A DNA stretch of 64,000 nucleotides from Bauldia sp963759235. GTDB taxonomy: Bacteria > Pseudomonadota > Alphaproteobacteria > Rhizobiales > Kaistiaceae. Location of the stretch: NCBI GenBank assembly GCA_963759235.1, contig CAVWYO010000005.1, positions 620,001 through 684,000 of the forward strand, written 5' to 3'. Shown here one piece after another: positions 55,195 through 64,000 of the stretch (position 1 is its first letter; every line of letters begins with the position of its first letter). The notes below the pieces were generated by a model. The model was given only the letters and a program-made list of their open reading frames with translations, was not told the origin of the DNA and made no database searches. The position numbers were made by a program, and so were the translations under genes.

Positions 55195-55337
55195 GACTAC
55201 CTGTTCTCCTTCACCGGTTCTGCCTCCGCGGGGACGCGGCCGAGGCCGCAAGCCTGTCACCAGACACCGGTCGGATCGTATTCGCTCCGGACATTGCCGG
55301 GACGAACGAGCCGAACCCCCGCGTGTGAGATGGCTGC

Positions 55338-55366
55338 CTTATAGGGATTGGGATGCCTGCGTGCAA
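55338..55366 (-). promoter_or_regulatory. probable sigma-70 promoter of the rpsB operon
   Basis: On the minus strand TTGCAC (55366-55361) and TATAAG (55343-55338) are separated by exactly 17 bp. This is a strong match to alphaproteobacterial housekeeping promoters and lies about 145 bp before the rpsB ATG, leaving a long leader in which ribosomal-protein autoregulation could act. No such leader structure was identified. Confidence 0.65.
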
Positions 55367-55461
55367 GGCCTGCTGTCCGGCGCACGACCCGCTTTGCCGA
55401 CTGCGGTTTCGGGAAGTTCCGCCGGCGGCGCCCGTTCCAGGCCTCTTGAACTCCCGTTGCG

Positions 55462-56127
55462 TCAGTCCCTGCCGGATCCGGGGGGCACAACCTTCGGCCT
55501 GAGGTACTCCGGTTCGAGGCCGTATTTGTCGAGCTTCCAGTCTAAAAAGTCCAAAGCGTCGTCTCCGGGAAGCCAGGAGCTTTGACGCTCCGCGGGCGGC
55601 CGTTCCGGCCTATTGTCGCAGCACAGCGGATTGAAGGTCGTCAGCGTCTCGAACCGGAATTGGACCGGTTTTGCCACCCTGAAAGTGGCGAGCTCGTCGC
55701 CGGCCGGATAGGCCGTGCCATCAACCGTCACATCCGCAGCGGCCGTGACCTTGATCTCGTAGACTTCGTACGTGACACGAAGGAAGATCTCAACGGTATG
55801 ACACGGGACAATCTTCAGGAGATCGCGGTACGGGTCGTTGTAGGACAGATCGAGTCGTCTGATATCGAGGCCCGCGAGTAGTTTTGCGATCGCATCGGAG
55901 CCGGGGCCGAGGATGGCCAGCCGCTTTCCCTCCTGTTCCTGCAGGAACCGCTTGATGACCAACGGCTTGGCGTCGTCCGGCCTAAGGTATTCGGTCGTCG
56001 AACCCGGCGGCGGTCGGCAATCGACCTTTGCCACGCCCTGGATTTTCACTCCATCCGCGTCGCCCGCCGGCAACGTGATTGGTCTCTTGGTCGCCCGCAT
56101 TTTCCCGAGCACAAATTCGTCAGGCAT
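55462..56127 (-). CDS. hypothetical protein, unknown family
   Basis: The 221-residue product begins MPDEFVLGKMRATKRPITLP and contains STTEYLRPDDAKPLVIKRFL, KRLAILGPGSDAIAKLLAGL and, further on, VTVDGTAYPAGDELATFRVA. It has no signal peptide, no membrane helix and no motif I recognise; the second half looks beta-rich. The ATG at 56127 is supported by GAGGGGG upstream; an ATG at 56211 would add an unsupported leader. It lies between the macAB-type genes and rpsB on the same strand, but its stop is 96 bp upstream of the rpsB promoter, so it is probably a separate unit. Confidence 0.6.
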   Translation of the reverse strand: MPDEFVLGKMRATKRPITLPAGDADGVKIQGVAKVDCRPPPGSTTEYLRPDDAKPLVIKRFLQEQEGKRLAILGPGSDAIAKLLAGLDIRRLDLSYNDPYRDLLKIVPCHTVEIFLRVTYEVYEIKVTAAADVTVDGTAYPAGDELATFRVAKPVQFRFETLTTFNPLCCDNRPERPPAERQSSWLPGDDALDFLDWKLDKYGLEPEYLRPKVVPPGSGRD

Positions 56128-56217
56128 AGCATCCCCCTCGCTGACGACAGGTCGGACACACACTGTGCCATTTGTTGAAGGCCGCAGTCGAGACGAAAAT
56201 GCGACTTGCACGCGCGC

Positions 56218-57429
<1,212 letters not shown>

Positions 57430-57430
57430 C

Positions 57431-58133
57431 TCAGGCGGCCTCGGTCGAACGATCGCTGTTGTCGATCCGCCCGTCGACGAAGCGGATGGTGCGATGGGCA
57501 TATGCCGCCATGTCCGGCTCATGCGTCACCATGGCGATGGTGATGCCCTCTTCGCGGTTGAGCGTGCTCAACAGGTTCATGATCTCCCGGCCCATGGCCG
57601 TGTCGAGATTGCCGGTCGGTTCGTCGGCAAGAATTACTTGCGGGCTGGTGACGATGGCGCGCGCGATCGCCACGCGTTGCTGCTGTCCGCCGGACAGCTC
57701 GTTCGGGTCGTGTCCGGCGCGGTCGGAGAGACCGACCTTGTCGAGGGCTTGCTCGGCCAGGCGCCTGCGTTCGGCCCCGGCCACGCCGCGATAGAGCAGC
57801 GGCAGCTCGACGTTCTCCACCGCCGAGGTGCGGGCAAGCAGATTGAAGCCCTGGAAGATGAACCCGATGAAATAACGGCGGAGTAGCGCCTGCTGGTTGC
57901 GATCGAGATCGCCCGACCGCGGCGCCGTCGAAGCGATAGCTGCCCTCCGTCGGCGAATCCAGGCAGCCAAGGATGTTCATCGCCGTCGACTTGCCCGAGC
58001 CGCTCGGCCCCATGATCGAGACGAACTCGCCGCGATCGATGCTGAGGTCGATGCCCCTCAGCGCCGCCACCGCTGCGTCTCCCGTGCCGTACACCTTGGT
58101 GACGCCGCGGAAGTCGATCAACGGAACAGACAT
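57431..58133 (-). CDS. MacB-type ABC transporter ATPase, one-base frameshift
   Basis: From the start at 58133 the product reads MSVPLIDFRGVTKVYGTG, then the Walker A motif in SIMGPSGSGKSTAMNILG and GSYRFDGA. The frame then breaks near 57913-57925. In the next frame it resumes with GDLDRNQQALLRRYFIGFIF, FQGFNLLARTSAVENVELPL, the ABC signature LSGGQQQRVAIARAI and Walker B VILADEPTGNLD, to a stop at 57431. The total of 703 nt fits one surplus base in a 233-residue protein. Other possible starts are ATG 58160 and a GTG at 58169 that overlaps the adaptor gene's stop. The ATPase would power the adjacent permease. Confidence 0.9.
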
Positions 58134-58165
58134 GGGGGTGGCCGGTCGGAGCACGCGCATCTCCG

Positions 58166-59425
58166 TCACGACGCCGTCCGGGCGGCAACGATCACCTTGT
58201 CGCCGGCGGCGAGGTCGCCGCTCCGTATCACGGTGCGGCTGCCGTCGGTCGGCCCGATCTCGACCTGGACCGCGACCGGCTCGCCGCCCCGCAGTACCCA
58301 CACCGTGTGACGACCGTCCGCGCCTGCCTGCGCGGTCTCCGAGCCGCCGTTCCTTGATCGGGACGGCAATAATAGCCCAAGCAGGCCGGACCCGCGGCTT
58401 GTCGCAGTCTCGTGTTGCACCGGCGGGGTGAATCGCAGGGCGGCGTTGGGCACCATCAGCGCGTCCTTGAGCGACTGAACCGTGATCTCTGCCGTCGCGG
58501 TCATTCCGGGCCGCAACAGGAGATCGGCGTTGTCGACGCGCAGAATCGCCTTGTAGGTCACGACGCCCTCGACCGTTTCCGGCGACAGTCGGACCTGGGT
58601 AATCGTCGCCGGGAACTGCCGGTCGCTGAAGGCTTCGACCGTGAAGGAAGCGGACTCGCCTTCGGCGACCTGGCCGACATCGGCCTCGTCGATGTCGACC
58701 TGAAGCTGCATCTGGGTCAGGTCCTCGGCCAGCGTGAACAGGACCGGAGCCGACAGCGACGACGCGACGGTCTGCCCCACCTCCACGTTGCGGTTGAGAA
58801 CGACGCCGTCGATCGGAGAACAGATGCAGGCCTTCTGGAGGTTCGATTGCGCAATCCGGAGGTTGGCGTCGGCGATATCGAGGTCGGCCTTCGCCGCGGC
58901 CATTGCGGCGACGGCCCGGTCGCTGTCGGCCTTGGCGGCCTCAAAGGTCTCGGTCGAGCTGTAGTTCTTCTGCAGAAGCTCCTTGGTCCGGTCCAACGCG
59001 GCCTGCTTCTCCGTCACCGTCACTTCGGCTTGCTGGACGCCGGCCTGCCGGGCCGCAAGCGTCGCCTGGGCGAGTTCGACATTTGCCTCGAGCTGGTCCG
59101 TTTTAAGCTTCGCCAGGGGCTGACCCTTGGTGACAACATCGTTGAAGTCGGCATCGACCGAGCCGATGGTTCCCGACAGCTCGCTGGAGAGCTCGACCTC
59201 GTTGGTGGGCTCCACGGTGCCAGTGGCGGTAACAGTGACGGTGAGGTCGCCGGTGGTCGCCGCCTCCGTGGTGTAGGTGACGGTCGAGCGCGAAGCGCTA
59301 CCTCCCCAAAGGTACCAGGCGCCGCCGGCCAGCACGACCGCGAGCACGCCCCAGATCGCCAGCCGCCCGAACCGGCGTTTCGGGCGCGCGCTCTTGAGAA
59401 GCGCCTCGATGTTGGGTTGTTCCAT
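58166..59425 (-). CDS. MacA-type periplasmic adaptor (membrane fusion protein)
   Basis: The 419-residue product has a short cytoplasmic part and one membrane anchor (IWGVLAVVLAGGAWYLWGG), a lipoyl/hairpin region (TGTVEPTNEVELSSELSG, then a coiled coil around residues 110-195 with QAGVQQAEVTVTEKQAAL), a beta-barrel part (SPIDGVVLNRNVEVGQTV) and a C-terminal membrane-proximal domain (TVWVLRGGEPVAVQVEIG). It lies upstream of the ABC ATPase and permease genes. The three form a MacAB-type efflux set; an outer-membrane channel gene is not in the window. Confidence 0.92.
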   Translation of the reverse strand: MEQPNIEALLKSARPKRRFGRLAIWGVLAVVLAGGAWYLWGGSASRSTVTYTTEAATTGDLTVTVTATGTVEPTNEVELSSELSGTIGSVDADFNDVVTKGQPLAKLKTDQLEANVELAQATLAARQAGVQQAEVTVTEKQAALDRTKELLQKNYSSTETFEAAKADSDRAVAAMAAAKADLDIADANLRIAQSNLQKACICSPIDGVVLNRNVEVGQTVASSLSAPVLFTLAEDLTQMQLQVDIDEADVGQVAEGESASFTVEAFSDRQFPATITQVRLSPETVEGVVTYKAILRVDNADLLLRPGMTATAEITVQSLKDALMVPNAALRFTPPVQHETATSRGSGLLGLLLPSRSRNGGSETAQAGADGRHTVWVLRGGEPVAVQVEIGPTDGSRTVIRSGDLAAGDKVIVAARTAS

Positions 59426-59726
59426 TACCGCTTCCCGTTTTCGTCAACTCGCACGTGGCCCATATGGGGACCGCGCCGTGCGATTGGCACAGATTGATTA
59501 GCGAGGCTTGCGGCGGGCGGCGCAAATTGTCGCTGACTTGTATCAAGGTGTATCCCGAACGCTATGCGACGCGGCGGGTCCGACGGCGTGTTCAGCAAAG
59601 CTTTGCTTTGTCTATTGCCGCGTCGTCCCCGACATCCTGATCAAGCCCTGCGACAGTTTCGGGCCCGCCCCTTCACGCGGTTGTGATCAGCTTGCCCGAC
59701 TCGGTTCGCGGCGCCCCGAGCCGCCG
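59426..59726. other. intergenic region with a 14-bp palindrome
   Basis: This 301-bp gap lies between the dnaE stop and the macA-type start, both on the minus strand, so it should hold the promoter of the efflux genes. A perfect palindrome, AGCAAAGCTTTGCT, lies at 59594-59607. It has no loop, so it fits a protein-binding site better than a terminator. I see no gene and no strong promoter match here. Confidence 0.4.
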
Positions 59727-62700
59727 CTAGACCAGTTCCACCTGGACCACGCCCTGCACGGCGCGCAGCGCGCTGGCGATCTGCGGGCTGACCGCATAGC
59801 GACCGGGCAGGTTCACCTCGATCTCGCGACGCCCCTCCTGGAGCAAAAGAATCAGGCTGACCGCGCCGTCTCCTTTGCGTATCAGGTGCCGTTCCACGCT
59901 CGCCAGGGGCGTTTCATCGCGCACAAACACCCGTATCTGCTTGAGGCCGGAGACGAATTTATCAAGCAATTCAACGGATTGCAGCCGGACGTTGATCCCC
60001 TCCGGCCGCTCCTCCGCACTCACCAGCACCACCACCGACCGCCCCGGCTCGAGGAGCTCGCGGTACTCGGCGAGGCTCTCGGAAAACACCACCGCCTCGT
60101 ACGATCCGGTCGGATCGGAGAGCTGCACGGCGGCCATCCGGTTGCCGGTGCGGATGCGGCGCTCCTGCTTCGCCGTCACCGTCCCGGCGAGGCGGCCGGC
60201 CGTCGCCCCGCGGCGCACGGATTCGACGAACTCCGCCCAGCTTTGCACCCGCATCCGCTCCAAAATCGCGGCGTATTCGTCGAGCGGATGGGCCGAGAGA
60301 TAGAAGCCGACCGCATCGTGCTCGCGCTGAAGTTTCTCGGCAGCCAGCCACGGCTCGACCGCCGGCAGCATGATCGGCTCGGCCGCTCCGCCGCCGGCGA
60401 ACAATTCCGCCTGGCCGACGGCGGCGCTGTCCTGACGGCGGGTCGCGTGGCCGAGGATGCGGTCGATGCCGGCATGGATGCTGGCGCGATCCGGCTCGAT
60501 CTCGTCGAAGGCGCCGGCCGCGACTAGGCTCTCCAGCGAGCGTTTGTTGATCAGCTTCGGGTTGATGCGCTCGGCGAAATCGGTGAGGTCGCGGAAACGC
60601 CCCTCGGCACGCACCTCCGCCATATGTTCGACCGCCTGGGCCCCGACGCCCTTGATCGCGGCGAGCGAGTAGAGAATGTGGCCGCCCTCGACCTCGAATT
60701 CGACGCCGGAACGGTTCACCGACGGCGCTTCCACCGGAATTCCGAGGCGGAGCGCCTCGCGACGGAACTCGGCGATCTTGTCGGTGTTGCCGGTGTCCAG
60801 CGTCATCGAGGCGGCCATGAACTCGGCCGGGTAGTTGGCCTTCACGTAGGCGGTCTGGTAGGTGATGAAGGCATAGGGCGCGGAATGCGACTTGTTGAAG
60901 CCGTATTCGGCGAACTTCGCGCAGGCGTCGAAGATGGTGCTCGCCAGACCGCGGTCGACGCCGCGCTCGACCGCTCCTTCCAGAAACCGTCCGCGCTGGG
61001 CGTCCATTTCCGACTTGATCTTCTTGCCCATGGCGCGGCGCAGGAGATCCGCCTCGGCGAGGCTGTAACCGGCGAGATCGCGAGCGATCTGCTGGACCTG
61101 TTCCTGATAGGTGATGATGCCGTAGGTCGGCTCGAGGATCGCTTCGAGCTTCGGATGGAGATATTCGACCCGCTCCTTGCCGAGCTTGCGGGCGCAGTAG
61201 CTCGGAATGTTGGCCATCGGGCCCGGCCGGTAGAGGGCGACGAGCACGATCGAGGTCCTCGAAACGGTCCGGCCGCATGTCGACCAGCGCCCGCCGCATG
61301 CCGGCGCTTTCAACCTGGAACACCCCGACCGTTTCGCCACGGGCAAGCATCTCGTAGGTCTTCTTGTCGTCGAGCGGTATGCGCGACAGGTCGATGTCGA
61401 TGCCGCGCCGTTTGATCATCCGCGCTGCAAGGTCGAGCACGGTGAGCGTCTTCAGGCCGAGGAAGTCGAACTTCACCAGCCCCGCCTGCTCGACCCATTT
61501 CATGTTGAACTGGCTCACCTTCATGCCCGAGCGCGGGTCGCGGTAGAGGGGCACGAGCTGGTCGAGCGGCCGGTCGCCGATGACGATGCCGGCGGCGTGC
61601 GTCGAGGCGTGGCGGTAGAGGCCCTCGAGCTTCTGCGCGATGGTGAGCAGCCGGTCGACCACCGGCTCCTCCTCCCGCATCGCCTGCAGCCGCGGCTCGT
61701 CGGCGATCGCCCGGTCGAGCCTGACCGGGGCCGCCGGGTTGAAAGGGATCATCTTGGCGATGCGGTCGACCTGGCCGTAGGGCATCTGCAGCACGCGGCC
61801 GACGTCGCGAATGCAGGCCCGCGCCTGCAGCGTCCCGAAGGTGATGATCTGGGCGACGTGGTCGGCGCCGTATTTCTCCTGGACGTAGTGGATCACCTCG
61901 TCGCGGCGGTTCTGGCAGAAGTCGATGTCGAAGTCGGGCATCGACACCCGGTCCGGATTGAGGAAGCGCTCGAACAGGAGGCCGAAGCGGAGCGGATCGA
62001 GATCGGTGATGGTCAGCGCCCAGGCGACCACCGAGCCGGCGCCGGAGCCGCGACCGGGACCGACCGGGATCGTCTGCCCCTTTGCCCACTGAATGAAGTC
62101 GGCGACGATGAGGAAGTAGCCCGGATATTTCATCCGCTCGATGACGCCGAGCTCATATTCCAGCCGCTCGCTGTACTCCTCGGCCGTCAGTCCGGGAGCC
62201 AGACCGTGAGTGGCGAGACGGTCGGCGAGTCCGTTTCGGGCGGCCTCGCGGAGAGCCTCCGCTTCCGCCCGATCGGCGGTGTCCGGGTCGGCGTCGGCGC
62301 CGGCGAAGCGCGGCAGGATGGGTCGTCGGACGGACGGCCACCACGCCGAGCGCAGGGCGATTTCCACAGTGTTGGCAATGGCTTCCGGCAGGTCGCTGAA
62401 CAGCTCGACCATCGCGGCCCGGGTCTTGAAATAGTGCTCCGGCGTCAGCCGCCGGCGATTATCGTCGCCGATCACCGCGCCTTCCGAGATGCAGATCAGC
62501 GCGTCGTGGGCCTCGTAGTCTTCACGGGTCGGGAAGAACGCCTCGTTGGTGGCGACCAGCGGCAGATTGCGGGCGTAGGCGAACTCGAGGAGCTGCGGCT
62601 CGACGAACTGCTCGCTCGCCAGGCCGTGGCGCTGGATCTCGACATAGAGGGCATCGGGAAATAACGTCGCCAGCCGGTCGAGCCGTGCCGCCGCCAGATC

Positions 62701-63190
62701 GGTCTGCCCGGCCGCGATCGCCCGGTCGATCGGGCCGCCCGGCCCACCGGTCAGGGCGATCAGGCCGGCCGCATGCGACGCCAGCCGGTCAATCGGCGCA
62801 TGCGGCCGCTCTCCCGTCTCGGTATCCATGAAGGCGGCCGAAACCAGCCGCACGAGGTTCCAGTATCCCTCTTCGCTCGCCGCGATCAGGACGATATCGG
62901 CCAGCCGCTTCTGAGGGGTCCCGCCACCCGGCCGTTCATTGGCCCTCGGTGTCGCCGAAATCCACCGCGACCTGGCATCCGACGATCGGCTGGATGCCCT
63001 GCTCGACCATCTTCTCGGAGAATTCGAGCGCCCCGAACAGGTTGCCCGTATCGGCGATGCCGAGCGCCGGCATCCGGTCGGCGGCGGCGAGCGCGGCAAG
63101 CGTCTTGATCGGCAGCGCGCCTTCCAGAAGCGAATAGGCGGAGTGCACCCTCAGATGCACGAAGCCGACCTCCTCGGCGATGCAACTCAT
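59727..63190 (-). CDS. dnaE: DNA polymerase III alpha subunit, two one-base frameshifts
   Basis: DnaE is the replicative polymerase. The start at 63190 follows GAGGAGG and gives MSCIAEEVGFVHLRVHSAYS (PHP domain). One surplus base near 62943 ends the frame at GDTEGQ; the next frame resumes with NERPGGGTPQKRLADIVL and carries GPGRGSGAGSVVAW, PDFDIDFCQNRRDEVI with the catalytic aspartates, and FGTLQARACIRDVGRVL. A surplus base at 61251 breaks it after RPDRFEDL; the next frame gives IVLVALYRPGPMANIPSY and runs through AKFAEYGFNKSHSAPYAFIT and an OB-fold to a stop at 59727. Corrected length is about 1153 residues, normal for DnaE1. Both breaks are almost surely sequence errors. Confidence 0.95.
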
Positions 63191-63273
63191 GGCGCGATCC
63201 TCCTCGCACCAAGTGTCGCCAACGGCCCGGCTCATGTCCACGGGCCATCCGCCGTTTCTCCCGGGCGCAATCG

Positions 63274-63372
63274 TCACATGATCATGTGCATCGCCTCGGA
63301 GAGAACCCCGACGGATGCGACGAATGCGGTGATGACGATCAGCGCGGCGATATCCTTGAGAAAAGCGGTCAT
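63274..63372 (-). CDS. possible 32-residue single-pass membrane peptide
   Basis: A short frame reads MTAFLKDIAALIVITAFVAS followed by VGVLSEAMHMIM and a TGA. It has one strongly hydrophobic helix preceded by a lysine, and GAGGGGG stands a good distance before its ATG at 63372. It lies 83 bp upstream of dnaE on the same strand. Small membrane peptides of this size are common and often missed. There is no homology evidence, so the call rests on ribosome-binding site and hydrophobicity. Confidence 0.45.
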   Translation of the reverse strand: MTAFLKDIAALIVITAFVASVGVLSEAMHMIM

Positions 63373-63546
63373 TTTCGGTCCCCCTCGTTCATTGGGAGGG
63401 CATAGTGTTCTTGTTTTGTTCTTCTGTCAAGGTTGGGCATCATATCAGATCGACGCTGGTTGAGCTGTAGGCGTCTACCAGCGGCTCCGGCGTTATCGTA
63501 ATCTGATTCTTGGATAGCGCGATTTGGATTTCGCGGTCCGTTAGGA

Positions 63547-63813
63547 TCACTCAGCCGCCTCCAACTCCCCACTCGAAACAATACGCTCTTCGACCCAAAC
63601 TCGCCATTTGCCGCTGGTCGTTTCTGCAGGCAATTCGATGCACCGCACGCCGTCACTTTTAGCGACGGGTTCTCCGACATCAACTCTACCATGTAGAAGT
63701 GATCCTTTGTCTACCGTAAATCGCTCGGGGCCATTAATCGTATCGATTTCGACAACCAATTCGCTTGGGTGAATTCCTGTTCCCGCCACTCGCACCATCG
63801 CATACATAGTCAT
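63547..63813 (-). CDS. small hypothetical protein
   Basis: The frame encodes up to 88 residues (MTMYAMVRVAGTGIHPSELV, then VEIDTINGPERFTVDKGSLL and a tail with KWRVWVEERIV). It looks like a compact beta-rich protein, without signal peptide or recognised family. AGGAGGG precedes both the ATG at 63813 and that at 63807; spacing favours the second. The bases from 63814 to the window end are poorer in GC and show no gene I can support. Confidence 0.55.
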   Translation of the reverse strand: MTMYAMVRVAGTGIHPSELVVEIDTINGPERFTVDKGSLLHGRVDVGEPVAKSDGVRCIELPAETTSGKWRVWVEERIVSSGELEAAE

Positions 63814-64000
63814 CTCCCTCCTGAGCCGACATTAGAAGTTGAACTGTGGAAATGGCCAATTCGGAATCAACAATTCCTTTTTCAACGCGATTTCCTTTGC
63901 CGGTGTGGCAAATGCCCCACGCAGAACATATCATGAACGAAGACTCGAAAGAATTGCGAAATCAGAGGGACTGCGCTGCATTTTTATACGGCCCCGCTTC

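Noticed and set aside
61240..61260. Programmed frameshifting in dnaE, like the slippage in dnaX
   Set aside because: There is no slippery heptamer or downstream structure at the site, two separate breaks occur in the gene, and similar one-base breaks affect unrelated genes.

Overview
The window is high-GC chromosomal DNA from an alphaproteobacterium, most likely Hyphomicrobiales (Rhizobiales). This rests on gene order (trp-moaC-moeA-lexA-comEC-gltX-gltA-lpxB-lpxI-lpxA-fabZ-lpxD-bamA-rseP-dxr-cdsA-uppS-frr-pyrH-tsf-rpsB-dnaE), on LpxI in place of LpxH, on an alphaproteobacterial GAAC-N7-GAAC SOS box before lexA, and on the long C-terminal extension of RpsB. The genus cannot be named from the sequence alone. 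I saw no rRNA, tRNA, CRISPR array, integrase or insertion sequence.

Layout. 1-1.4 kb: the end of an NAD-dependent epimerase gene, then kdsA. 1.5-18.1 kb: an accessory block between kdsA and pyrG, which are usually neighbours in this group. It carries an RTX-subtilisin secreted protease, two peptidoglycan-binding-domain proteins, a secreted AOC/dirigent-like barrel protein, a GlxA-type regulator divergent from osmC, a frameshifted DUF262 (GmrS-like) gene, a VWA lipoprotein-type gene, an alpha/beta hydrolase and a DUF29 gene. Next comes a two-gene cassette (hypothetical plus TMEM175-like channel) bracketed by a displaced copy of the pyrG 3' end. 18.1-23.3 kb: pyrG, secG, tpiA and a divergent ppiD-like foldase gene. 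23.3-30.9 kb: trpE, a foreign-looking HEPN-like gene, trpG, trpD, trpC, a GNAT gene, moaC, moeA and SOS-regulated lexA. 30.9-39.2 kb: comEC, glnS, a VapBC-type toxin-antitoxin pair, gltX and two glycosyltransferases. 39.3-55.4 kb: gltA, then the long minus-strand run rpsB-tsf-pyrH-frr-uppS-cdsA-dxr-rseP-bamA-lpxD-fabZ-lpxA-lpxI-lpxB, which joins translation, undecaprenyl and phospholipid precursors, outer-membrane assembly and lipid A synthesis. 55.4-64 kb: an unknown gene, a MacAB-type efflux set, dnaE and two small unknown genes.

Two points matter most. First, trpE, rpsB, the macB ATPase gene and dnaE (twice) each carry a one-base insertion that splits an otherwise full-length, strongly conserved reading frame. 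Similar events are likely in the DUF262 gene, a small gene near 9.2 kb and the 5' end of the GlxA regulator. Because rpsB and dnaE are essential, consensus errors in the sequence are the best explanation, and frameshifts here should not be read as biology until reads are checked. Second, the clearest real structural oddity is the 116-bp, about 84% identical second copy of the pyrG 3' end at 16824-16939. It suggests that a small cassette replaced the end of pyrG.
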